64,000 nt of DNA from Acidobacteriota bacterium (GTDB taxonomy: Bacteria > Acidobacteriota > Blastocatellia > RBC074). The translations under genes were made by a program, and so were the position numbers. Position 1 is the stretch's first letter; each line of letters starts with the position of its first letter. The stretch covers positions 186,001 through 250,000 of the forward strand of contig JAFDVI010000020.1 in the NCBI GenBank assembly GCA_018269055.1, given 5' to 3'. The notes below the pieces were generated by a model, which saw nothing but the letters and a program-made list of their open reading frames with translations, was not told the DNA's origin and ran no database searches. Below are positions 34,972 through 43,811 of the stretch, piece after piece.

Positions 34972-35808
34972 ATGGGGATTCTTCAAATCACTGCTCTGAC
35001 CTTTTATCTCGGGGCAATGCTGTATTCGCTTTACGTCTTTGCCACAAAAGCCGTCCGGCCAAATCGCGAGTTACAGTGGATCGTCTGGTTGGGGTTCATC
35101 ACACACACGGCCGCAATTCTGGCGGGATGGCGTCAGGCAGGGTATTTTCCGGTCGTCAATCCGCGCGAGGTCAGTTGGTTCATCAGTTGGGCCATCGTCG
35201 GATACTTTTTGCTGACCAGTTATCGGCATCCGGTGCGAGCGCTGCCGGTATTTTTGCTGCCACTGGTGTATTTGTTCGCGCTGGTTTCAATGATCCTGCC
35301 TGACAACACAGAACCGCTGCCCGATTTGCTGGAAGGCGCCATCACGGCCAACGCATTTACCGAAATCATTTTTCCTATTCACGTGGCGCTGGTCATCTTT
35401 TCCTACGCGGCCTTCATCGTCACCTTTGTTTGCGGCGTGATGTACCTGATTCAGGAACACGAACTGAAAGCCAAACGATTCGGCGCGGCGTTTCAACGAA
35501 TGCCAGCTCTGAACACGTGTGACGAAGTCGGGTACCGCTCTCTTTCGGTAGGATTTGTATTGCTGACCTTGGGCGTGGTTACGGGTATTGCCTGGAACAA
35601 TCAACGTGATGGGCGGTATTGGCATAACGATCCAAAAGAAGTTATGGCGTTGGTGACCTGGCTGGTCTACCTGTTCATTATGCATTATCGGTTGATGGCG
35701 GGTTGGCGAGGCCGTCGCGTGGCTTGGTTGTCAATCGTGGGGTTTCTGGTGGTGATGTTCACCTGGCTTGGCGCGCGAGCGATGGGGGGGTACCACGTCT
35801 TTGGATAA
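34972..35808 (+). CDS. CcsA/HemX-like cytochrome c assembly membrane protein
   Basis: The 278-residue protein has about eight hydrophobic helices and the CcsA/CcmC family motif WHNDPKEVMALVTWLVYLF near residues 223-241, with a conserved His in PIHVALVIFSYAAF and a GVMYLIQEHELK segment. Members either help export or present haem for cytochrome c assembly (CcsA/ResC) or act with glutamyl-tRNA reductase (HemX). Because hemA is the next gene, 84 bases downstream in the same direction, the HemX-type role is favoured. The full tryptophan-rich WWD loop of true CcsA is not evident. Confidence 0.82.
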   Translation: MGILQITALTFYLGAMLYSLYVFATKAVRPNRELQWIVWLGFITHTAAILAGWRQAGYFPVVNPREVSWFISWAIVGYFLLTSYRHPVRALPVFLLPLVYLFALVSMILPDNTEPLPDLLEGAITANAFTEIIFPIHVALVIFSYAAFIVTFVCGVMYLIQEHELKAKRFGAAFQRMPALNTCDEVGYRSLSVGFVLLTLGVVTGIAWNNQRDGRYWHNDPKEVMALVTWLVYLFIMHYRLMAGWRGRRVAWLSIVGFLVVMFTWLGARAMGGYHVFG

Positions 35809-35891
35809 TTTTGAATTCTGGATTTTGGATTTTGAACGGGCTTTTGATTCATTGATCCAACATCCGACATCTAAAATCCAAAATTCCAATT
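35807..35891. repeat. Inverted repeat upstream of hemA
   Basis: AATTTTGAATTCTGGATTTTGG and further GATTTTGA units (35807-35835) face CTAAAATCCAAAATTCCAATTT (35870-35891). The arm ends one or two bases before the hemA ATG at 35893 and leaves no ordinary Shine-Dalgarno site. Confidence 0.65.
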
Positions 35892-35892
35892 T

Positions 35893-37170
35893 ATGAGCAT
35901 AGTCGTCGTCGGAATCAGTCATAAAACTGCGCCGGTTGAAATTCGCGAAAAACTGGCCTTCGCCGAATCGCGCTTGCCGGAGGCGTTGCGCTCGTTGGCG
36001 GATGGGCAAACCATCAACGAAGCCGTCATAGTTTCAACCTGCAATCGCGTGGAAGTGATTGCGGCAACCAAAACTCAATTTGATGGCGACACTCTGATTT
36101 CCCACCTGCATCAATTTCTACATGGCTTTCACAGATGCGAACCGGCGATGTTGACCAAACACTGTTACAGCCACGCTGACCTTGCAGCCATCGGTCATAT
36201 TTTCCGCGTTACGTCGTCACTGGATTCGATGGTCATTGGCGAGCCGCAAATCACAGGTCAGGTCAAGGAAGCATTTCATGCAGCGCAGGAACACGGCAGC
36301 GTCGGTCATACCCTGACCCGGTTGATGAATCGCGCCTTCGCCGTCGCCAAACGGGTTCGGAATGAAACCGCCATTGGCTCAAACGCGGTTTCGATCAGCT
36401 TTGTCGCTGTGGAGTTGGCGCGAAAAGTGTTCGAGAGCTTGAACGGCGCAACAGTGATGCTGGTTGGCGCGGGCGAAATGGCGGAGCTGGCCGCCAAGCA
36501 TTTGCTCAGTTGCGGAGCCAACAAAATCCTGATTGCCAATCGAACCTATGAAAACGCCACCAAGCTGGCGGAAGAAATGAAGGGCGAACCGGTTCGGTTT
36601 GAAGATTTCGAGCGGCGCATGCCCGAAGCCGAAGTTGTCATTTGTTCGACTGGCGCCCCGAACTATTTGATATTACCGGCGCAGGTCAAAAGAGCGCTGG
36701 CGGTTCGGCATAATCGCCCAATGCTGATCGTGGATATTTCCGTGCCGCGAAACGTGGATCCGGCAATCAATCAACTGGACAACGCCTTCGTCTTCGACGT
36801 GGATGATTTGGCCTCCATCGCCGAATCCAACCTGGCGGAACGCCAGCGCGAAGCGCAACGCGCCGAACTGATCATCGTCGAAGAAGCCAACCGCTTTATT
36901 GAAGTGCTAAGCGAAGGCGACATCAACGCCGTCATCGGAACATTTCGCCAACAAGCTGGTGCGCTCGCCTTTGCCGAATTGGAACGAAGCCGAAAACGGC
37001 TCGGCGATTTAAGCCAGCAACAGGAAGAAGCGCTTCGCGTGATGGTCAACGCCATCGTCAACAAATTCACCCAGCCCGTGATCAAACAACTGCGCGAATC
37101 TGAAAACGGCCATTCACCTTACCTGTCGGTCTGGCGCGAAATGTATCCTCACGACGAAGACAAAAAATAA
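35893..37170 (+). CDS. hemA: Glutamyl-tRNA reductase HemA
   Basis: The 425-residue enzyme reduces glutamyl-tRNA to glutamate-1-semialdehyde, the first step of the C5 haem pathway. It starts with VVVGISHKTAPVEIREKLAF. The catalytic cysteine is C50 in STCNRVEV. The NADPH domain shows MLVGAGEMAELAAKHL, and a C-terminal helical dimerisation domain begins near ERQREAQRAELIIVEEANRF. The CcsA/HemX-like gene lies upstream in the same orientation. No hemB, hemC or hemL follows. The ATG is nearly touched by a hairpin repeat. Confidence 0.95.
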   Translation: MSIVVVGISHKTAPVEIREKLAFAESRLPEALRSLADGQTINEAVIVSTCNRVEVIAATKTQFDGDTLISHLHQFLHGFHRCEPAMLTKHCYSHADLAAIGHIFRVTSSLDSMVIGEPQITGQVKEAFHAAQEHGSVGHTLTRLMNRAFAVAKRVRNETAIGSNAVSISFVAVELARKVFESLNGATVMLVGAGEMAELAAKHLLSCGANKILIANRTYENATKLAEEMKGEPVRFEDFERRMPEAEVVICSTGAPNYLILPAQVKRALAVRHNRPMLIVDISVPRNVDPAINQLDNAFVFDVDDLASIAESNLAERQREAQRAELIIVEEANRFIEVLSEGDINAVIGTFRQQAGALAFAELERSRKRLGDLSQQQEEALRVMVNAIVNKFTQPVIKQLRESENGHSPYLSVWREMYPHDEDKK

Positions 37171-37194
37171 GCTGTGGGCATTGCCCCCTCTCAG

Positions 37195-38616
37195 CTATTG
37201 GCAAGTCACCGCCACAACGGGAATTCTGATTTTATATTCGGAACTGAAGCTCAGCGGGCGGGCGTTTCCGCCTGTGTTGTATTCGCCGGAATTAAACTGC
37301 GCGCCCATCAGAGGCTGCAAATCGTTGGATGACGCAGCAAACCACGCCGTCGAACCGCTTGGCACAAACTGATTGATCACCGTCGGTTGCAAGCGAAACG
37401 TGGACATCTGCACATCGCTGTAACAAGCCGAATTCAGGTTGCCTGCAGAGGTTGCCACAACCCCGGAACCGTTTTTGCTCCAGCCTGAAATTTGGACTGC
37501 AGCAGTCGGAATCGAGGTGAAATCCGTCAGCGGGCGATAAATCGAAAGCAAGGTCAAATTGGCGGCGCCAACCTGACTGGGCACGCTGTCAAAGGCAATC
37601 TGGCCGGGCAGGCGGTCGTAATTCACGTCGTCAAATGCCATTTCGGCCACGCCATTTAAGTTGGTCACGGCTCCATCTTTTCGTTTGGCCAACGCCACCG
37701 CGCTCAACACTGAAGAATATGAGCCGGGAGAGTTACTGGCCGTTTGTTTGACAACCACATTGCCGGTCAGCCAGTTGAACTGCACGGGTTGCCCCAGATC
37801 GTTCGTGGCCACGGCCATCGCATACCCTTTCACACCGGGGTCAAAATCGCTCATCAAAAAACTGGCCGTTTCCTGGGCGGCAAGGCAAAGCTGAATTTCA
37901 GTGGTTTGGCAAGTCGAACCGCTGACCAAAAACAGCCTGACTTTGGTTGCCGTCGTCGCGTTGGTGTTGGTGATGTTAATCGTCGAATTTTCGCGCGACG
38001 GATTGCTGGCATTGGATGTGTATCGGTTGAAGAAAAGTACAGAACCAGGTTTCTGGTCGCCCACCGCAGCGGCGGCTGACACTGCAAGCAAATCCAGGTC
38101 AACGACCACAAACCCCGCCGGTTGGCCGGTGACGATGGCGCTGCGCGGCGTGCTGATGACACCGGAAGACAACATCCAGAGAAATTTGTAAGCCGATGGT
38201 TCCTGAACCACTTTGGTCAGATCCGCAATACCAACAGTCAGCGAAGTGTTTGGCAGCGGCTGGCCTCCATTGGTCGAATTTCCGGGAGGAACAAACGAAG
38301 CAATGGGCACAGCAGGCAGTTGCAGGTCTTTTTGATAGGCTTGCTGGAATGTCAATGTGCTGGTCGCAACCAGGGTATCTCCGCGCATCAGGTGCACGGT
38401 TAGCACCGCTCCCGCCGGAACGTTGAAAAATATCGGGGATTGAATCAGCAAACTGTAAGGCGATGCAGGCAACGCGGTGTTGGTTTTCAAGGAAAAATAG
38501 TACGCATCAAGTCCGTTCTCGAACGTGGCGGAACGACCGGCAGCCATGGTGTGTGTAGCAAACAGCGCGACCAATAAGGCCAGGCTAAAGACAGTGGGGA
38601 AATATCTACGGATCAT
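37195..38616 (-). CDS. Secreted protein of an unrecognised family (paralog B)
   Basis: I do not recognise the family. The 473-residue protein has a signal peptide (cleavage near TMAA), a beta-rich N-terminal part (residues 27-180) and a second part that matches paralog A at 24005-25003: QKPGSVLFFNRYTS (188-201), STINITNTNATTATKVRLFLV, ETASFLMSDFDPGVKGY and NWLTGNVVV. Like A it ends in a Cys-containing short tail (PVVAVTCQ). No membrane helix beyond the signal and no lipobox is visible. A strong AAGGAGG precedes the ATG. It is probably an exported or surface protein. Confidence 0.75.
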   Translation of the reverse strand: MIRRYFPTVFSLALLVALFATHTMAAGRSATFENGLDAYYFSLKTNTALPASPYSLLIQSPIFFNVPAGAVLTVHLMRGDTLVATSTLTFQQAYQKDLQLPAVPIASFVPPGNSTNGGQPLPNTSLTVGIADLTKVVQEPSAYKFLWMLSSGVISTPRSAIVTGQPAGFVVVDLDLLAVSAAAAVGDQKPGSVLFFNRYTSNASNPSRENSTINITNTNATTATKVRLFLVSGSTCQTTEIQLCLAAQETASFLMSDFDPGVKGYAMAVATNDLGQPVQFNWLTGNVVVKQTASNSPGSYSSVLSAVALAKRKDGAVTNLNGVAEMAFDDVNYDRLPGQIAFDSVPSQVGAANLTLLSIYRPLTDFTSIPTAAVQISGWSKNGSGVVATSAGNLNSACYSDVQMSTFRLQPTVINQFVPSGSTAWFAASSNDLQPLMGAQFNSGEYNTGGNARPLSFSSEYKIRIPVVAVTCQ

Positions 38617-39048
38617 TTAAGCCTCCTTGGGAAAACAATTCGGGGCACAGACCGGACCGGGTAGCTTTATGCTGCTTGCGTGCACAAATATGGGACGCTG
38701 CCCGGTTTTCAAGCAAAACATTGAATTTGAAATGAACGATTTTTGTGTTTGGAAGAGCGTTGCCGATGATGGCGTTTCATCAACGGTGTTGGTTCAGATC
38801 ACCGCCGGTAAAGCTTGGCCGAGAAAGAACGGAAATCATTTCTCGGCACTCAGTGAAAAATGGTTGGTGAAAAAGGTTTGTCAAGGACACAAAGAAAGGA
38901 ACCACACAGATACCCCCTGCCACAAGCGCCGTTGGGTCCCATCGAAGTCGTGTGGTGACCAGCCAATTGGTGCAGGAGTTGAGCTGTTTAGCCAGAAGAA
39001 AAATTGAGAGACCCGGGCTCACGCAACGCCATGACAAAAGATCAGCAC
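38617..39048. other. Intergenic region, no gene recognised
   Basis: Two overlapping open frames (126 codons plus, 90 codons minus) show no family resemblance, signal peptide or ribosome site. The promoter of the secreted-protein gene should lie near the left end. Nothing else is supported. Confidence 0.45.
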
Positions 39049-39690
39049 TCATTCACCAAAATCCACCAAACCGTGTTGTACGGCATAACGCACCAGTTCG
39101 GCATTGGTCTTCATCTTCATTTTTAACAGCAAACGGGTTCGGTACGTGCTGACAGTTTTGACGCTCAAGGTCATTTCTTCAGCAATCTGCCCGATGGTTT
39201 TTCCTTGCGCAATTTTCCGTAGAACTTGAAATTCGCGTTCGGACAAACGCTCCGGCGAAGGACGCGGCGAATCGGAGCCGATCTCCGCAACCAACTGCTC
39301 CGCAAGTGTCGAACTGATGTATTTCCCGCCACTGATCACTTTGCGCAGAGCGCCAACCAGTTCTTCCGGCGCGCTTTCTTTCGTCAGATATCCGGCAGCG
39401 CCGAGCTTCAAGGCTCTGAGCGCAAACTGGTCTTCGGGATGCATGCTGAGAATCAAAATCGGCAACTTCGGATAAGCAAGCTTTGCTTCCTGTAAAACCG
39501 CCAAACCATTTTTATCCGGCATGGTGATGTCCAATACAACAACGTCACACCCGTTTTTTTCAATCATTTCCAGAACTTCCTGGCCGTTTTTGGCTTCCGC
39601 CACGACTTCGAAATCCTGTTCGTCGTTGATAATTTGCCGCAATCCGCGTCTCACAACGGCGTGATCATCTGCAATTAAAATCTTATACAT
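39049..39690 (-). CDS. NarL/FixJ-type two-component response regulator
   Basis: The 213-residue protein has a receiver domain (KILIADDHAVVRRGLRQII, phospho-acceptor Asp in VVVLDITMPDKNG near residue 54, conserved Lys in GYLTKESAPEEL) and a LuxR-type helix-turn-helix (LSEREFQVLRKIAQGKTIGQIAEEMTLSVKTVSTYRTRLLLKM). It should be activated by phosphorylation and bind DNA as a dimer. No histidine kinase is nearby, so it is an orphan in this window. ATG 39690 is the family start; three upstream in-frame Met codons are possible. Confidence 0.92.
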   Translation of the reverse strand: MYKILIADDHAVVRRGLRQIINDEQDFEVVAEAKNGQEVLEMIEKNGCDVVVLDITMPDKNGLAVLQEAKLAYPKLPILILSMHPEDQFALRALKLGAAGYLTKESAPEELVGALRKVISGGKYISSTLAEQLVAEIGSDSPRPSPERLSEREFQVLRKIAQGKTIGQIAEEMTLSVKTVSTYRTRLLLKMKMKTNAELVRYAVQHGLVDFGE

Positions 39691-40152
39691 TGACATTCTA
39701 AGAGGAAATGCTTGTACACTCATTTGGTCATCATTAAGTTCGCTGGACACATTCTTTCACATTGAAAACATGTTGCCCAACATTGTGTGCAGTTAAACCG
39801 ACCGAGCAGCAGAAACCACTTTCCGAGCAATTCAAAGGGCTGATAAACAAAACCGTTCTTCACCACTTTGGGTTTGATCGCGAAGCTTTTACCCTGGAAT
39901 CAGAAACTGCTTGTCCGGCTCAAGTAAACTCACTCACTATTTGCGTCGCTGACGAGGTGGCACTCTAAGGATACTAAATTTGAATAAATAGCAAAATGTC
40001 TAAGCCTTCGCTTTGCGCGACGGAAGAGAAAAATTTTCCGCACAAAAATCCTGTCTTTGTTAATCTAAATCTTGCGAAACCTTGAGTTATAGCAGAGCGT
40101 GCGAGAGCGTGAATCAATCAGACAATCATGCAGACAATCATGTTGCAGGCGG
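39691..40152. other. Intergenic region, no gene recognised
   Basis: About 460 bases separate the divergent response regulator and AtpZ-like genes. A 68-codon frame (39762-39968) has no recognisable family or ribosome site. The region is locally AT-rich around 39965-40080. Promoters in both directions are expected but not assigned. Confidence 0.45.
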
Positions 40153-40368
40153 ATGAAACCTGAAAAACCTGAACAATCAAAACTGACTTTGGCGATGATG
40201 ATCGGCAGCGTAATGTCGTCCAACATTATCGGAGGAATTATTGTCGGCCACGTCTTGGACAAGTGGCTGGGAACAAGCCCGTGGCTGATTATCACCGGAA
40301 TTGTCCTGGGAACGATTGGCGCGCTGGTCGGGCTGCAGCGAATCACGTCTCGTCTGAACGAAAAGTAA
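40153..40368 (+). CDS. AtpZ/AtpI-family small membrane protein
   Basis: The 71-residue protein has two hydrophobic helices, MMIGSVMSSNIIGGIIVGHV and PWLIITGIVLGTIGALVGL, with LDKWLGTSP between. This is the layout of the AtpZ/ATPase gene 1 family, which assists F1Fo ATP synthase assembly or ion handling. The predicted start (40153, MKPEKPEQSK) avoids a Cys/Arg-rich upstream extension. No ATP synthase genes are in the window, so the functional link is only by family. A GGCGG lies just upstream. Confidence 0.7.
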   Translation: MKPEKPEQSKLTLAMMIGSVMSSNIIGGIIVGHVLDKWLGTSPWLIITGIVLGTIGALVGLQRITSRLNEK

Positions 40369-40666
40369 TTTCCTGGGCAAAAAGTATGCGAAAACCTTTG
40401 TTTATCTGAGTGCCCGATTAGGTCAGATATGCACTGAATGCCAAAGAGATGAAAAAAAGTCAGGGAAGCCATGCCGTCTGAATCCGCTTTCTTGATCACC
40501 GGCAGAAGACTGCGCCGTGGTTGTTGCTCAGCGAAATTCCAGTTGGCTAAGGTCCGCGCATTTACCACATTGTTTCTACCCTGTAATGAAGAATGACGGC
40601 GGAAAAGTCGTTTGGTATTGCGATGTCCGTCACTGCTGATTACCAATCAGTCTATGCGGCACAGGT

Positions 40667-41320
40667 TCAGTGGAAAACCATTCCAACCGAAATCCTCACG
40701 TGATCGCGACAACCGCGCGGGTCGTAATCTTTCGATCCGGCGCAGATAGGGTTGTAATCCATCGAAGCGCGGAAGCTGAATCGCTCGGCAGCCTTGACGT
40801 CAAACCCGCCGCCGATTGCCGCCGCCAATCCCGCATCTGAAATCTTCAAAGTGCCGTTGGCTAAACCGGACAATTTGACCGTGCCTCTATCAAAGCCAGC
40901 GCCAATCAGCGCGTGGGCAAATGGCGCGAAGCGCGTGCGGTTGCTGGCCCTGACTTCAGGACCGACCAGCAAACTGTATGCCTGGTGTTTGAACGAAAAG
41001 TCGAGGCTGGCGTTCGTTATCGGAGGCTGGGCATTACTGATCGTAAAGATGCCGTGACCGTGGTTCGTTGCGAAATGAGCCGAGAAGTCTGCTTTGATTC
41101 CGAAATGTTTGTTGAAGTACCCGGCAGCAGAAGTTTCAACCCCACTATTTGAACCGAACCGGGTCAGCGTCTTGCCGTCGCCCTCGTTGGTATCGCCCAA
41201 AGCTGAGTAGCCGATGAACCAGTTGTATTTGGGGTAGTCGTTCGTTTTTGTCGTCTGTTGCGCCAGTACCGAGAGTGGACAGCAGATTATCAAAACCGTC
41301 AGGCAGAGAATTCGTTGCAT
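40667..41320 (-). CDS. Small outer-membrane beta-barrel protein (OmpA/OprF-like porin fold)
   Basis: The 217-residue protein has a signal peptide (cleavage near VLAQ) and an eight-stranded barrel pattern: alternating polar/hydrophobic stretches such as YNWFIGYSALGD, AYSLLVGPEVRAS, FAPFAHALIGAGFD and GLAAAIGGGFDVKA. It closes with the aromatic C terminus VRISVGMVFH. AAAAGGAG precedes ATG 41320. There is no OmpA-like peptidoglycan-binding domain. The role is unknown; adhesins and small porins share this fold. Confidence 0.75.
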   Translation of the reverse strand: MQRILCLTVLIICCPLSVLAQQTTKTNDYPKYNWFIGYSALGDTNEGDGKTLTRFGSNSGVETSAAGYFNKHFGIKADFSAHFATNHGHGIFTISNAQPPITNASLDFSFKHQAYSLLVGPEVRASNRTRFAPFAHALIGAGFDRGTVKLSGLANGTLKISDAGLAAAIGGGFDVKAAERFSFRASMDYNPICAGSKDYDPRGCRDHVRISVGMVFH

Positions 41321-41495
41321 AAAAGGTCTCCTTTTCCATTCTATGGACGATGAAGGGGTTCTATTCCGGCGACAACTCAAGCAATGTTTATTTTCTAAAA
41401 ACTGTTCGGGCTGTTGCACTTACACACCATAGCGCCAAAGCAGGAGCCAGGTACTGACCAAAGGCTGTTTTTCTCCCGCATTTTGTGACGAATTT

Positions 41496-43772
41496 ATGAC
41501 CAACGATCTATCCCCTGTATTTCTGCCAGTCTTTGTGTTTGATGATATTCGTGTTGATCCTCACTTTGCCAGGATTTTGAAATCGGGCAGCGAGGTTCCG
41601 ATTGAACCGAAGGCTTTCGACCTGCTGATCTTTTTGATCGAGAACCGAGGGCGGTTGCTGGAAAAAAACGAATTGTTGGACGCTGTCTGGAAAGACGTAA
41701 GCGTGACGGAAAACGCACTGACGCGGGAGATTGCCAGGCTGCGCAAGACGCTGGGCGATGATCCGAAGGCGGCCCGATACATTCAGACAGTACATACGCG
41801 CGGCTACCGGTTCATCGCCGATGTCGGCGTGCTCCATGGCGCGGCGCGGAATGGCGGAGCGGCCAACGGCCATCATTCGGTCATCGGAAAAGAGGAAGAA
41901 GGACTGGCCGCTGTCGCCGCAGTGGAAGCCGCCCGCCAATTGGCAACACAGCCTCAACCGGATTTCAGCCAGGCGAAACTGTTACGCTTGCCGTCCCGCA
42001 AAGCTCTTCTCCTGGTCGTTGTGCTCAGCCTGGTCTGCATTGCCGCATTTTTCGTTTGGCGGTTTTACGTCGCCAATACTGTTCAAATTGCGCCGGAAAT
42101 TTTAGAGATCACGCCGATTACCACCACGCCTGGCATGGCGCTTAATCCGACATTTTCGCCCGACGGCAATACGCTTGCTTACAGTTCCGACCAAAGCGGC
42201 AGTTTCGAGTTGTATGCCAAACCGCTTGCGCCGGGCGGTCGTGAAATCCAAATCACATTTGACGGCAATCTGAATCTGGAACCGGCGTGGTCACCCGATG
42301 GAAAGTCCATCGCTTATCACTCGGACAAACGCGGTGGCATCTGGTTGATTTCCGCACTCGGCGGCACCCCCAGACAATTGACCGAGTTCGGTTGCCATCC
42401 CGCTTGGTCGCACGACGGGACGACGATCGCCTTTCAATCGGAGTCATTTCACGACTTGATTCAGCCTTATGCGAGTTCCGCGACGCTCTGGGCAGTTTCG
42501 TCACAAGGCGGCGAGCCGAGACAGATTTCCCAGGCGGGCAATCCCGTAGGCGGTCATCTCTGCCCAGCCTGGTCGCCCGACGGCAAGCGCATTGCGTTTT
42601 TGAATGCCAATCTGACTTCGTACCAAATCTGGTCTGTCGAGGTGGGCACTGAACATTCAAAGCAGATGACACCCAACGGGTCCGGCGACAAAGCCGATCT
42701 GGTATGGGATGGCGATGGCAAGAGCATTTACTTCACGATGGGGATGATGCTGCTCAAACTGCGCGTTGATCCCGCGACCGGCTCATCGGTCGGCAAACCT
42801 GTCAAAGTTGCCGATCTCGGCGCGACGGTCTTCCGCAATCCGACCATCTCCGCCGATGGGAAAAAGATCGCTTACAGCGCCTGGGCACCGAAGAGCAACA
42901 TCTGGTCAGTTCCGCTCGGCCCCCCTGCCAAGCTTGCGCAGCGTGCTTCTCAATCGGCAGTTGGGGCTGTGGGATCGCCCGTCCCGCTCACTAACGAAAC
43001 CCATTCGCGCAATAACTTGACGGCCTTTTCGCCTGACGGCCGGCGGATTGCGTTCACGTCGGAGCGCCGAGGCGTCGGCTACCAACTCTGGCTGATGGAT
43101 GCTGACGGCGGCAACCAGACGCAACTGACCGCCGATGCTCAGGCGGCTCTAGCGCCAAGCTGGTTTCCCGATGGCCTGCGGCTCGCATTTCAGAGCATTC
43201 GACAGGGTCATCAAACGATTTCATCACTTGCGCTGGATACGCGCAAAGAGCGGGTCCTCAGCGATGCCACAATCATCGAAATCCCTCGCCTATCGCCCAA
43301 CGGCGCACGCGCGGCATTCACTTACACGCCCGGCGGCTTTTACAATATCGGCTTGATGAATACTGAAAGCGGCAACCCGGAACAGTTGACATTTGAACGC
43401 CGCTTCACCGGGTTCCCCAGTTGGTCGCCGGACGGCCAATGGCTGGCTTTTCAGATGAAGCAGGGCGACGATACGCAAATCATGCTGATGCCGAGTAGCG
43501 GAGGGACGCCCACGCAATTAACCTTCGGTCGCGGGGACAATTGGCCTTATAGTTGGTCGCCGGACGGCGATAAGATTGCTTTCGCCGGTTCGCGTAATGG
43601 AGTCTGGAATATCTGGTGGGTTTCGCGCGAGGGGCGAACGATGAAGCGATTGACCGACAATACCAAGCCGGGCGTTGTGATGCGTTTCCCGGACTGGTCG
43701 CCATTGGGCAATCAAATTGTCTACGAACAGTGCGAGCTTGCCGGGAATATCAACGTCATCTATTTGAAGTAA
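41496..43772 (+). CDS. Membrane protein with CadC-type winged helix and TolB-like propeller
   Basis: The 758-residue protein has a cytoplasmic winged-helix domain of the OmpR/CadC type (residues 15-108: VPIEPKAFDLLIFLIENRGRLLEKNEL...TRGYRF), one transmembrane helix (about 168-190) and a periplasmic part (about 200-758) built of PD40/TolB-like repeats ('AWSPDGKSIAYHSD', 'SWSPDGQWLAFQM'). It probably senses an extracytoplasmic ligand and controls transcription directly, like CadC. Such fusions are frequent in acidobacteria. It ends 40 bases before the GH35-like gene on the same strand, so that gene is a possible target. That is inference. Confidence 0.88.
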   Translation: MTNDLSPVFLPVFVFDDIRVDPHFARILKSGSEVPIEPKAFDLLIFLIENRGRLLEKNELLDAVWKDVSVTENALTREIARLRKTLGDDPKAARYIQTVHTRGYRFIADVGVLHGAARNGGAANGHHSVIGKEEEGLAAVAAVEAARQLATQPQPDFSQAKLLRLPSRKALLLVVVLSLVCIAAFFVWRFYVANTVQIAPEILEITPITTTPGMALNPTFSPDGNTLAYSSDQSGSFELYAKPLAPGGREIQITFDGNLNLEPAWSPDGKSIAYHSDKRGGIWLISALGGTPRQLTEFGCHPAWSHDGTTIAFQSESFHDLIQPYASSATLWAVSSQGGEPRQISQAGNPVGGHLCPAWSPDGKRIAFLNANLTSYQIWSVEVGTEHSKQMTPNGSGDKADLVWDGDGKSIYFTMGMMLLKLRVDPATGSSVGKPVKVADLGATVFRNPTISADGKKIAYSAWAPKSNIWSVPLGPPAKLAQRASQSAVGAVGSPVPLTNETHSRNNLTAFSPDGRRIAFTSERRGVGYQLWLMDADGGNQTQLTADAQAALAPSWFPDGLRLAFQSIRQGHQTISSLALDTRKERVLSDATIIEIPRLSPNGARAAFTYTPGGFYNIGLMNTESGNPEQLTFERRFTGFPSWSPDGQWLAFQMKQGDDTQIMLMPSSGGTPTQLTFGRGDNWPYSWSPDGDKIAFAGSRNGVWNIWWVSREGRTMKRLTDNTKPGVVMRFPDWSPLGNQIVYEQCELAGNINVIYLK

Positions 43773-43811
43773 AATCCGGCAGCAGTGTCAGGCCGGCCAC
43801 GCATTATTCTT

